A stretch of 64,000 bases of DNA from Pseudomonas sp. Z8(2022) (GTDB taxonomy: Bacteria > Pseudomonadota > Gammaproteobacteria > Pseudomonadales > Pseudomonadaceae): positions 248,001-312,000 of the forward strand of contig NZ_CP107549.1 of the NCBI RefSeq assembly GCF_025837155.1, in the 5' to 3' direction. Positions 55,562 to 63,281 of this stretch are shown piece after piece; position 1 is the stretch's first letter; every line of letters starts with the position of its first letter. The notes below the pieces were generated by a model, which did not search any database, was not told the DNA's origin, and saw only the letters and a list, made by a program, of their open reading frames with translations. A program made the position numbers and the translations under genes.

Positions 55562-56517
55562 TGCGGGCTCCAGATGCTCACGTCGCGGGCGTCCACCGAG
55601 GTCGGCAGCAGGCTGGCGCCGTAGAAGGCGTCGGCAATCTTCTGCTGCTCGGCGAGGCTGTCCGGTTGCACCAGGCGCACCTGGTAGCTGCGCTTGGCGT
55701 TGGCCTGCTCGACGATGGCCGGGTCGAGATTGCCCCACAGCGGGCCGAGAATTTCAGCTGCCTGGCGCGGATTGGCGCGCAGCCAGTCGCCGGTCTTCAC
55801 CAGCTCGGCGAACACGGTCTGCAGCACCTGCGGGTGGCTCTTGGCGAACCTGGCGCTGGTCAGGTAGTAGCGCTGGTAGTCGGCCAGGCCCTTGCCGTCG
55901 GCGAGGATGCGGGTCGGCAACTGTTGCTGGGCGCCGCTGAGGAAGGGTTCCCAGGTGACCCAGGCGTCCACCTTGCGGTTCTCGAAGGCGGCGCGGCCGT
56001 CGGCCGGGGTCAGGTAGGCGGGTTCGATATCGCTGAACTTCAGACCGGCCTTGTTCAGCGCCGCGATCAGCAGGTAGTGCACGCCGGCCGCCTTGGTCAC
56101 GGCGATCTTCTTGCCCTTGAGGTCGGCCAGGGTTTTGATCGGCGAGTCCTCGCGCACGATGATCGCCTGGGCGCTGGGGGAGGGCGCTTCCTGGGCGAAG
56201 TAGGCGAGGTCGGCACCGGCGGCCTGGGCGAATACAGGCACGGTGTCGGCGACATCGGCGGACAGATCGATATTGCCGACGTTGAGCGCTTCCAGCAGCG
56301 GCTGGCCGTTGGGGAATTCGTGCCAGCTGACGCTGATGTCCTGATCGGCCAGCGCCTTTTCCAGCGTGCCTTGGCTCTTCAGCAGGCTGATCAGCGTGGA
56401 GGATTTCTGGTAGCCGATGCGCAGTTGCTCGGCGGCCTCGGTGAGCGGAGCGACGAGCAGGCCGATAGCCAGGGAGGCGGCGATCAGTTTGCTGCGCTGG
56501 GAATGGGTCTTGGACAT
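55558..56517 (-). CDS. Sulfonate-type ABC substrate-binding protein (SsuA-like)
   Basis: A 319-residue periplasmic receptor for sulfonates or related organosulfur compounds. A signal peptide (KLIAASLAIGLLVAPLTEAAE) is followed by LRIGYQKSSTLISLLKSQGTLEKAL, the SsuA/TauA pattern, and WHEFPNGQPLLEALNVGNIDLSADVADTVPVFA. The start at 56517 (MSKTHSQRSK) gives the best signal peptide. It has no permease or ATPase on its own strand; it is coupled to the sfnB-like gene and divergent from the OprD/ABC operon, whose transporter it may share. Confidence 0.9.
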   Translation of the reverse strand: MSKTHSQRSKLIAASLAIGLLVAPLTEAAEQLRIGYQKSSTLISLLKSQGTLEKALADQDISVSWHEFPNGQPLLEALNVGNIDLSADVADTVPVFAQAAGADLAYFAQEAPSPSAQAIIVREDSPIKTLADLKGKKIAVTKAAGVHYLLIAALNKAGLKFSDIEPAYLTPADGRAAFENRKVDAWVTWEPFLSGAQQQLPTRILADGKGLADYQRYYLTSARFAKSHPQVLQTVFAELVKTGDWLRANPRQAAEILGPLWGNLDPAIVEQANAKRSYQVRLVQPDSLAEQQKIADAFYGASLLPTSVDARDVSIWSPQ

Positions 56518-56981
56518 GGCGGCTCTCGATACGAACACGTGCCGGCCATGGATGCGGCGGATCACGCGTACTTCAGTGTTCAGGGAAAGAAGTCCGGTGA
56601 TCCGGTAGGGGGAAGCTAAGCGATATAAAAAGGCGTTGTTAAATAATTTTTAGGAATTAGCTAAGGCCGGTTTGTCAGTCGGCGTGTAGCAGGTGGGCGG
56701 TAGAGCTCATAGGTTACGTTTTCGGCCGGGGGCGCGGGGCGGGTTATGCCGGGATTGACCTCATATTCCTTTTTGTTACTACAAAGTGAAAAATAATTCT
56801 TTTTAGGGATTAGTCTGCATTTCGTAGATTAGCCGCCAGCCGACAGCGGACCACCGCATCGGGCCCGATCAGGGGCTCTTATGCCAATCCGCCGAGACCT
56901 GCGCCAAGCACGCAGTCCTGCCGAGCCCCTGTGCAGTGCCAAACCCGAACAGCACACAGAGCACCTGGAGCATCGAGCATC
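56518..56981. promoter_or_regulatory. Divergent control region of the two sulfonate operons
   Basis: A 464-bp gap with no gene. Two AT-rich patches stand out in GC-rich DNA: 56626-56660 (ATATAAAAAGGCGTTGTTAA and beyond) and 56761-56830 (ATATTCC, TTACTACAAAGTG, AATTCTTTTTAGGGATTAG). They probably hold the divergent promoters and CysB-type activator sites; exact sites cannot be drawn by eye. Confidence 0.55.
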
Positions 56982-58316
56982 ATGAAAAAAACCACCCTGG
57001 CCTTGGCCATCGCCGCCAGCACCCTGAGCCAGGTGGCCTCTGCCGATTTCATCGGTGACAGCAAGGCCACCATCGACCTGCGCAACCTGTACTTCAACTC
57101 CGATAACCGTGAGAGTCAGAACTACTCCGGCCAGACTGAAGAGTGGGGCCAGGGCTTCATTCTCAACTTCCAGTCCGGTTTCACCGAAGGTACCGTCGGC
57201 TTTGGCGTCGACGCCATCGGCCTGCTCGGCGTGCGCCTGGACAGCGGCGGTCGCAATACCACCCCGGCCAAGGCTGGTCAGGACCGTACTCCGGGTCAGC
57301 TGTTCCCGCTGGACACCGACGGCTCGGCGGTCAGCGACTACAGCAAGGCCGGGGTGACTGCCAAGGCGCGCATCTCCAAGACCGAACTGCGTCTCGGCAC
57401 CCTGCAGCCGAAGCTGCCGGTCGTGACCTTCAACGACGGTCGCCTGCTGCCGCAACTGTTCGAGGGCGGCCAGATCACCTCCAGCGAAATCGACGGTCTG
57501 ACCCTGACTGCCGGCCAGCTGGAGCACGCCAAGGGCCGTAGCTCCACCGACTCCCGCGGCCTGTCCATTGGCGGTGCCAACAGCGGCGCGACCCGCCAGT
57601 TCGTCAATACCTTCTACTTCGCCGGTGGTGACTACAAGATCACCAAGGACCTGACCGCGCAGTACTACTACGGCAACCTGGAAGACTTCTACAAACAGCA
57701 CTTCCTCGGCCTGGTGCACAACTACGCGCTCGGCGGCGGCAACCTTAAGAGCGACCTGCGCTACTTCTACAGCGATGCGGACGGCAAGAACGGCAGCGTG
57801 GCCGGACGTGCCGAAGGTTTCCGCAGCAGCGGCTACTGGAATCCGGGTGACAGCAAGGCCGGTGAAGTGGACAACCGCACCTGGAGCGCGCTGTTCACCT
57901 ACTCCCACAGCGGCCACGAGCTGAACGCCGGCTACCAGCAGGTTTCGGGCAACAGCGCCTTCCCCTTCCTCAACCAGGGTGATGGCGCCACCGCCTACCT
58001 GATCACCGACCGCCAGATCGGCAAGTTCGCCAGCGCCGGCGAGCGTACCTGGCTGGCAGGCTATGGCTACGACTTCGGCAAGCTCGGTGTACCGGGTCTG
58101 AAGGCATCGGTGACCTACCTGTCCGGTGACCACATCGACAACGCCACCGGCGACAAGAAGGAGTGGGAGCGTGACTTCCGCCTGGATTACGTGCTGCAGG
58201 AAGGCGCCCTCAAAGGGCTCGGCTTTTCCTGGCGTAACGCCAGCCTGCGCAGCGAAGTGGCCAACGACACCGACGAGAACCGTCTGTACGTGACCTACAG
58301 CCTGCCGCTGCTTTAA
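56982..58316 (+). CDS. OprD-family outer membrane porin
   Basis: A 444-residue outer-membrane channel. The signal peptide (MKKTTLALAIAASTLSQVASA) is followed by DFIGDSKATIDLRNLYFNSD, the OprD-family opening, and many alternating amphipathic strands. The segments FNDGRLLPQLFEGGQITSSEIDGLTLTAG and KDLTAQYYYGNLEDFYKQHFLG are typical of OprD proteins. The C-terminus ends in a strand (YVTYSLPLL). As the first gene before a sulfonate ABC transporter, it probably brings the same substrate across the outer membrane. The ATG at 56982 gives the natural signal peptide. Confidence 0.93.
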   Translation: MKKTTLALAIAASTLSQVASADFIGDSKATIDLRNLYFNSDNRESQNYSGQTEEWGQGFILNFQSGFTEGTVGFGVDAIGLLGVRLDSGGRNTTPAKAGQDRTPGQLFPLDTDGSAVSDYSKAGVTAKARISKTELRLGTLQPKLPVVTFNDGRLLPQLFEGGQITSSEIDGLTLTAGQLEHAKGRSSTDSRGLSIGGANSGATRQFVNTFYFAGGDYKITKDLTAQYYYGNLEDFYKQHFLGLVHNYALGGGNLKSDLRYFYSDADGKNGSVAGRAEGFRSSGYWNPGDSKAGEVDNRTWSALFTYSHSGHELNAGYQQVSGNSAFPFLNQGDGATAYLITDRQIGKFASAGERTWLAGYGYDFGKLGVPGLKASVTYLSGDHIDNATGDKKEWERDFRLDYVLQEGALKGLGFSWRNASLRSEVANDTDENRLYVTYSLPLL

Positions 58317-58388
58317 CCAACCCCCTGTTGCCATCTCCTGACCGGCCCGCCAACGGGCCGGAAGGCGCTTCCCCCGAAGGAGATGATC

Positions 58389-59381
58389 ATGAAGAAGAAC
58401 CTCTTGCGTACCGGCCTGGCGGCCCTGATTGCCGCCTGGCTGCCGGCCAGCGTGCACGCCGCACCACCGAAGGAAGTTCGCCTGGACTACGCCTACTACG
58501 CCCCCACCAGCCTGGTGCTCAAGCAGCAGGGCCTGCTGGAAAAAGCCCTCGCGCCGCAGGGCATCGCCGTCAAATGGGTGTTCAGCCAGGGCAGCAACCG
58601 CTCGCTGGAATACCTCAACGGCGGCAGCACAGATTTCGCCTCCACTGCCGGCCTGGCCGCCGTGCTCAGCCGCGCCAACGGCGCGCCGATCAATACCGTC
58701 TACGTTGCCAGCCGCCCGGAGTGGACAGCGCTGGTGGTGCCCAAGGACTCGCCCGTCCAGTCGCTGGCCGACCTCAAGGGCAAGAAGGTCGCCGCCACCA
58801 AGGGCACCGACCCCTTCCTCTTCCTCCTGCAGAGCCTGCAGCAGGCCGGGCTGGACAAGAACGACGTGGAAATCGTCCACCTGCAACACCCGGACGGTCG
58901 CGTCGCCCTGGAGCGTGGCGACGTGCAGGCCTGGGCCGGGCTCGACCCGCTGATGGCCGCCAGCGAGCTGCAGGCCGGTTCGCGCCTGCTGTATCGCAAC
59001 CGCGACTTCAACAGCTACAGCGTGCTCAGCGTCACCGAAAAGTTCGCCAAGGAGCAGCCCGAGCTGATCAAGCAGGTGATCGCCGCTTATGAGCAGGCGC
59101 GTCAGTGGGCCATCGCCAACCCCGATGCCCTGGCCCAGTTGCTTGCCGACGAAGCCAAGCTGCCGCTGGAAGTGGCCAAGCTGCAACTGTCGCGCACCGA
59201 CTTCAGCAACGCGCAGCCGGGCGCCGAACACATCAAGGCGCTGAAAGCCGCCGCGCCGATCCTGCTCGACGAGCAACTGGTGCGTCCGGGTACCGACGTC
59301 GCCCAGGTGGTCGATCAGCTGATCCAGCCGCAACTGGCCGCTCAGGTGATCGGTGGCAACCTGGCCAAGGCGGGGAACTGA
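58389..59381 (+). CDS. Sulfonate-type ABC substrate-binding protein
   Basis: A 330-residue periplasmic receptor of the SsuA/AtsR/TauA family. The signal peptide (LLRTGLAALIAAWLPASVHA) precedes VRLDYAYYAPTSLVLKQQGLLEKAL and WVFSQGSNRSLEYLNGGSTDFASTAG. The ATG at 58389 is preferred to one two codons earlier because AAGGAG then sits 6 nt upstream. It is followed by permease and ATPase genes with 3-bp and overlapping junctions, so the three form one transporter. The ligand could be an alkanesulfonate, taurine-like compound or sulfate ester. Confidence 0.92.
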   Translation: MKKNLLRTGLAALIAAWLPASVHAAPPKEVRLDYAYYAPTSLVLKQQGLLEKALAPQGIAVKWVFSQGSNRSLEYLNGGSTDFASTAGLAAVLSRANGAPINTVYVASRPEWTALVVPKDSPVQSLADLKGKKVAATKGTDPFLFLLQSLQQAGLDKNDVEIVHLQHPDGRVALERGDVQAWAGLDPLMAASELQAGSRLLYRNRDFNSYSVLSVTEKFAKEQPELIKQVIAAYEQARQWAIANPDALAQLLADEAKLPLEVAKLQLSRTDFSNAQPGAEHIKALKAAAPILLDEQLVRPGTDVAQVVDQLIQPQLAAQVIGGNLAKAGN

Positions 59382-59384
59382 CCG

Positions 59385-60215
59385 ATGGGCGCGCTCAACC
59401 TCGTCATCGGTCGCTGGGCCGAACGGCTTCCAGGCTGGCGGCCGGCACTGACCGACCTGCGTGGTTGGGTGGTGCCCCTGCTGATTCTGGCTCTGCTGGA
59501 AACCCTGGTGCGCAGCGGCGTATTGCCCGCGCACCAGATGCCTGCGCCGAGCCAGGTGGCGCAAACGCTGTACCTGCTGGCGCAGAGCGGCGAGCTATGG
59601 CGGCACCTGAACGCCAGCCTGCTGCGCGTCGGCGCCGGTTTTGCCATAGGCGCCGCGCTGGCCATCGCCATCGGCACCTGGGTGGGCCTCAGTCGCCGCG
59701 CCGAAGCCTATCTGGAACCGACCTTCCAGGCGTTGCGCGCCATTCCGAGCCTGGCCTGGGTACCGTTGCTGCTGCTCTGGCTGGGCATCGACGAAACGCC
59801 GAAAATCGTGCTGATCGCCCTCGGCGCCTTCTTCCCGGTGTACCTGGCCCTGCTCGCCGGCATTCGCAATATCGACCGCAAACTGGTGGAAGTCGGTCGG
59901 CTCTACGGCCTGTCGCCGCTGGCGCTGGTGCGCCGGATTCTCCTGCCCGCTGCGCTGCCTAGCCTGTTCACCGGCCTGCGCGGCGCGCTCAGCCTGAGCT
60001 GGATGTTCCTCGTCGCCGCCGAACTGATCGCCGCCACCCGTGGCCTTGGCTATCTGCTCAGCGATGGCCGGGAAACCTCGCGTCCGGATCTGGTGATCGC
60101 CGCCATCCTGCTGCTGGCGCTGCTCGGCAAACTCAGCGACAGCCTGCTCAAGGCCTGGGAAACCCGAGCCCTGCGCTGGCGTGACAGCTTCCAGGGCGGG
60201 GAGGGCAGAGCATGA
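59385..60215 (+). CDS. Sulfonate-type ABC transporter permease (SsuC-like)
   Basis: A 276-residue inner-membrane subunit with about six hydrophobic segments. It contains the family motif FQALRAIPSLAWVPLLLLWLGIDETPKIVLIALGAFFPVYL and the EAA-type docking loop LVEVGRLYGLSPLALVRRILLPAALPSLFTGLR. It starts 3 bp after the binding-protein stop and overlaps the ATPase gene by 4 bp. Confidence 0.94.
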   Translation: MGALNLVIGRWAERLPGWRPALTDLRGWVVPLLILALLETLVRSGVLPAHQMPAPSQVAQTLYLLAQSGELWRHLNASLLRVGAGFAIGAALAIAIGTWVGLSRRAEAYLEPTFQALRAIPSLAWVPLLLLWLGIDETPKIVLIALGAFFPVYLALLAGIRNIDRKLVEVGRLYGLSPLALVRRILLPAALPSLFTGLRGALSLSWMFLVAAELIAATRGLGYLLSDGRETSRPDLVIAAILLLALLGKLSDSLLKAWETRALRWRDSFQGGEGRA

Positions 60216-60943
60216 GTGCGCTGCTGAAGCTGCAGAACATCCACAAGGCTTTCGCCGACGTGCGTGTGCTCGAAGACGTCAGCCTGAGCCTGGCCGCTGG
60301 CGAAGTGGTCAGCCTGCTCGGCCCTTCTGGCTGCGGCAAGAGCACCCTACTGCGCATCGCCGCCGGGCTGGATCAGGACTATCAGGGCGGGCTGGAACTC
60401 AACCCGCTGCTCAACTTCGGTCGCGGCAGCGGCATCGGCGTGGTGTTCCAGGAGCCGCGGCTGATGCCCTGGCTGAGTGTGGCGCAGAACGTCGGCTTCG
60501 CCGATGGCTGGGTGGCTGATGATCAGTGGGTTGAACAACTGCTGCGCGACGTCGGCCTGCACGGACGGGGCGACGCGCTGCCCAAGCATCTCTCCGGCGG
60601 CCAGGCGCAGCGCGTGGCCATCGCCCGCGCGCTGTACGGCAAACCGCAGGTGCTGCTGCTGGATGAACCCTTCAGCGCGGTGGACGCCTTCACCCGCATG
60701 AAGCTGCAGGATCTGGTGGTGGAGCTGGCCGCCCGCTATGAGATCGCCGTGCTGCTGGTCACCCATGACCTCGACGAAGCCTTCTACCTCAGCGACCGCG
60801 TGCTGATCCTCGGCGGCACACCAAGCCGCCTGCAACGCGAACTGGCCGTGCCTCTGACCCGCCCCCGCGACCGCCGCTCGGCGGAACTGGCCTACCTGCG
60901 CGGCGAGGCCCTGACCGAGCTGTACCAGTCGCACGCGCTGTAA
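60212..60943 (+). CDS. Sulfonate-type ABC transporter ATPase (SsuB-like)
   Basis: A 243-residue ATPase for the transporter. Walker A (GPSGCGKSTLLRIAAGLD), the Q-loop (VVFQEPRLMPWLSVAQNV), signature LSGGQAQRVAIARALY, Walker [15 protein letters not shown] and H-loop VTHDLDEAFYLSDR are intact. It is the last gene of the OprD-SBP-permease-ATPase operon and is followed by a terminator. Confidence 0.95.
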   Translation: MSALLKLQNIHKAFADVRVLEDVSLSLAAGEVVSLLGPSGCGKSTLLRIAAGLDQDYQGGLELNPLLNFGRGSGIGVVFQEPRLMPWLSVAQNVGFADGWVADDQWVEQLLRDVGLHGRGDALPKHLSGGQAQRVAIARALYGKPQVLLLDEPFSAVDAFTRMKLQDLVVELAARYEIAVLLVTHDLDEAFYLSDRVLILGGTPSRLQRELAVPLTRPRDRRSAELAYLRGEALTELYQSHAL

Positions 60944-60970
60944 ACGAACTCTTCAAGGTGGAGTACTTTT

Positions 60971-60996
60971 TCGGGCCGCAAGGCCCGATTTTTTTT
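60971..60996 (+). terminator. Rho-independent terminator of the sulfonate operon
   Basis: TCGGGCC and GGCCCGA form a stem with a GCAA tetraloop, followed by eight T; it starts 28 bp after the ATPase stop. Confidence 0.93.
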
Positions 60997-61017
60997 GCTC
61001 GCGTCAAGCGCACCTGC

Positions 61018-61041
61018 GTAGCCCGGATGCAATCCGGGGGC
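61018..61041. repeat. GTAGCCCGGAT intergenic repeat unit
   Basis: A copy of the palindromic unit seen at 44075-44098, differing by a few bases. Only one arm is clear here. Confidence 0.7.
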
Positions 61042-61220
61042 TTTGTCAGCGCGAGGCTTCAGAGGTTATGGCGGGTATGAAACCGAACGTTTCATTCGGT
61101 TGAGGGTGCTCTACCCAGACTACTTGCTGATGTAGGGCGGCCTCGCTCGCGAAGCGAGCAGCCCGCCAGGCCGTGTCGAGAGCGGAACCTGCGCCCTACG
61201 AGCTGTTCCTACCCTTGGCA

Positions 61221-61254
61221 GGGTGGACAAGCTCTGCGTTGTCCACCCTACGCG
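61221..61254. repeat. GGTGGACAAGC palindromic repeat, copy 1
   Basis: GGGTGGACAA and TTGTCCACCC form a 10-bp stem with a GCTCTGCG-type loop, ending CTACGCG. A near-identical copy lies at 61370-61402. Between them (61255-61369) there is no gene. Confidence 0.8.
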
Positions 61255-61369
61255 GTGGGTATTTCAGCGTAGGGTAGATGACGCTTTTCCCATCCACCAT
61301 TGGTGATTGCCAGGCGGCTCGCTGTGCCCGGTTAAGTGGGAAGTTTCCGCTGGCTTTTGTGTGGGCAAT

Positions 61370-61402
61370 GGTGGACAAGCTTCGCGTTGTCCACCCTACG
61401 CG
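61370..61402. repeat. GGTGGACAAGC palindromic repeat, copy 2
   Basis: A second copy of the unit at 61221-61254, with two changes in the loop. It abuts the TAG stop of the minus-strand gene that ends at 61403, so it could act as its transcript end. Confidence 0.8.
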
Positions 61403-62773
61403 CTACCAGATTACTTTCCAGACTCCGCCGCCGGTGCATTTGGAGCAATGATAGAAATTGCTCCATTCGGAAGTGCCTTCCAGCCGTTCAACGCCCTTTT
61501 TGGCCTTGTCGGCGTTATTGGCTCCCTGCCATGCGTTATGCCCGCAGTCCTTGATTCTCACGAGCACGTCATGGGACGGGGTGTTCCGTGTCTTCTTGTA
61601 GTAGCGGGTTTCGCCTTCGGTTGGCGTGATTTTCTCGGATAAATCTTCGGCTTCCGCTTCATCCGCTCCGCTGTCTTCTTTGAGGCGGCTCAACGCATAC
61701 TCGGCCGCTTCTGCTTTGCTGGCCTGGCGCGCAATCTCTCGGTAGGCTTCATCCAATGATGCCTTTAGCTCTTCGTTCTCCTGGATGAACAAACGCGCCA
61801 ATTCGATTTCGTCTGAATTCGAGTTGGCGCGCTGCTCCAGCTCCAGAAGCCTGGATCGCGCAGCCTGGTTCTGAATCTCACGAATGACGGCAGGTGGCTC
61901 GACGGTAAGCGAGGCGACGCCCATTACGTTGCGTCTCAACAGCGAGCGAAATCGCTGCATGCCCTTGCCATCTGAGTCCTGAGACAACAGGTGGCTGGCA
62001 GTCCATACCGAGCTTTTGGGCGAAACAGATCCATCGAAATCCCTTCCGCCTGGCCAGTACAGGCGTACAGCTCCGAGATAACAGGAGTTGGGCTTTCCAA
62101 GTTCATCGGTTAACAGCCAGGACGCTTCTTCGTCGATGCGAACGACGCTGGCCAGTCCTGCCAGATCAGAGGCCAGGCGAGTCTCGAGGTTCTCCCAAAT
62201 GGGCTCTTGCTCGATTTCGGAAACCACAACAATGGGGAGTGTTCTGGCGGGGTCCTGGATTATGGACTTGAGCTTCTGTCCGCCGTCTGTGCCATAGAGC
62301 ATTTGTGCGGTGGAGTCGGGGATGGGGAAATTTCCGATGTGCCAGTCACTGCGCAATCCAAGAAGCTTTTTGACAATGAAGGGGCAGCGCGGGTCTGTGA
62401 ATACCGGGGCAATGACCGTGGCTATGTTTTGAACGGCCAAGGTTGCATAGACGACAATCCTGTCCTTGAGCTTGAGAAGGTCAATGGTAGTGATGAACTG
62501 CTGTCCTGATGTTGTTGGCTCGAGAAGAGAGAGTTCTCTGAACGTGCCAGCCTCGGACGCGGCGTCTCTGCGCTGGAATTGTCCGTCCGCTGAACCTCTT
62601 GTTCTGGATATGAATTTTCCTGAAGAAACAGCAGGGTCGGATGCGCCTTTTTCAATCAGCCATTCGTTCAATGCCTGCTCAATGCGGGCGGCTGACCTGG
62701 AGACTTCCTCTTGGGACAGGACTGCAGATTCTAGAAGGTACGCGGAAAGAATCTGCATTACAGGGAGCCCCAT
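61403..62773 (-). CDS. Unrecognised 456-residue protein with coiled coil and C-terminal Cys motif
   Basis: No family is recognised. The N-terminal ~280 residues look globular and mixed alpha/beta, with IVVYATLAVQNIATVIAPVF, TLPIVVVSEIEQEPIWENLE and a region SWLLTDELGKPNSCYLGAVRLYWPG suggesting a conserved core. A probable coiled coil follows (about 286-370: RSRLLELEQRANSNSDEIEL, QENEELKASLDEAYREI), then an acidic linker. The C-terminal ~55 residues hold Cys and His residues (DCGHNAW, YHCSKCTGGGVWKV) that could bind zinc. Codon use is clearly AT-richer than the neighbours, suggesting transfer. The start (62773 or 62758) is uncertain; no good ribosome site is seen. A defence or DNA-processing role is only a guess. 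Confidence 0.7.
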   Translation of the reverse strand: MGLPVMQILSAYLLESAVLSQEEVSRSAARIEQALNEWLIEKGASDPAVSSGKFISRTRGSADGQFQRRDAASEAGTFRELSLLEPTTSGQQFITTIDLLKLKDRIVVYATLAVQNIATVIAPVFTDPRCPFIVKKLLGLRSDWHIGNFPIPDSTAQMLYGTDGGQKLKSIIQDPARTLPIVVVSEIEQEPIWENLETRLASDLAGLASVVRIDEEASWLLTDELGKPNSCYLGAVRLYWPGGRDFDGSVSPKSSVWTASHLLSQDSDGKGMQRFRSLLRRNVMGVASLTVEPPAVIREIQNQAARSRLLELEQRANSNSDEIELARLFIQENEELKASLDEAYREIARQASKAEAAEYALSRLKEDSGADEAEAEDLSEKITPTEGETRYYKKTRNTPSHDVLVRIKDCGHNAWQGANNADKAKKGVERLEGTSEWSNFYHCSKCTGGGVWKVIW

Positions 62774-62937
62774 TGGTTGTCGGAAAGATTCAGCAATTTA
62801 GCGGATATCCATGTCGCGTTGCACACGGAAAATCTGTGCGCAATTTTTCCTGTGTTGCTGCGCGTCCTCGTTTCGCCTGAAGATGTCGCGGCCTCCGCGA
62901 CCTCTCCACAGCCACCCACAAATTCTGTGAACACCAC

Positions 62938-62946
62938 TGTGGATAA
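62938..62946 (-). promoter_or_regulatory. Perfect DnaA box 1
   Basis: TGTGGATAA on the plus strand, i.e. the consensus TTATCCACA on the minus strand. The identical box in the same orientation recurs 203 bp away. Confidence 0.6.
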
Positions 62947-63140
62947 CCTTTGCAAAAGCCCTCCACGCCTAGCATCCAAGCGGGTCTCGGCAGGCCGTTC
63001 AGTTTTTGTCCAATGACGCTCTGCTGGCGTATCGCCAGGCGGAATATCGCTTTTAATCAATCACTTGGCCCAGGTTTTCAACAGCAGGGCAGGTCGGGGG
63101 TGAGTTGCGGGGTGTCGTGCACAACATCTGGGGAAAGCGT

Positions 63141-63149
63141 TGTGGATAA
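63141..63149 (-). promoter_or_regulatory. Perfect DnaA box 2
   Basis: A second TGTGGATAA in the same orientation, 133 bp before the chrA start codon. Confidence 0.6.
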
Positions 63150-63281
63150 GATGCGGGAAAACTCGTCCAGGCCAGGTGGGGCAAGGGCTGCGTGGGGCTG
63201 GTGATTTTTCGTGCGGTGACGAGCGGCTGTCATCTTTCATGGCTATAGTAGTCGGTCGATTTTTAGCCGTTGGAGCCTTCG

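Larger units (their letters stand above)
62774..63281. other. 508-bp intergenic region with two DnaA boxes
   Basis: The region between the unrecognised minus-strand gene and chrA has no supported gene and is AT-richer than average. It contains two perfect TGTGGATAA (TTATCCACA on the other strand) boxes and several looser TGTG/CACA words such as CTCCACAG and CTGTGAACA. The divergent promoters of both flanking genes must also lie here. Confidence 0.55.

Noticed and set aside
56829..59564. A 911-codon open frame on the minus strand opposite the porin and binding-protein genes
   Set aside because: It is fully antisense to well-identified oprD-type and sulfonate genes and matches no family. High-GC codon bias produces such frames.
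61018..61402. A CRISPR array, from the repeated palindromes
   Set aside because: Only two or three dispersed units with irregular spacing and no cas genes; they are ordinary intergenic palindromic repeats.
62774..63281. A chromosomal replication origin because of the DnaA boxes and nearby origin-proximal genes
   Set aside because: There are only two perfect boxes, no AT-rich unwinding repeats, and no dnaA, rpmH or gidA neighbours.
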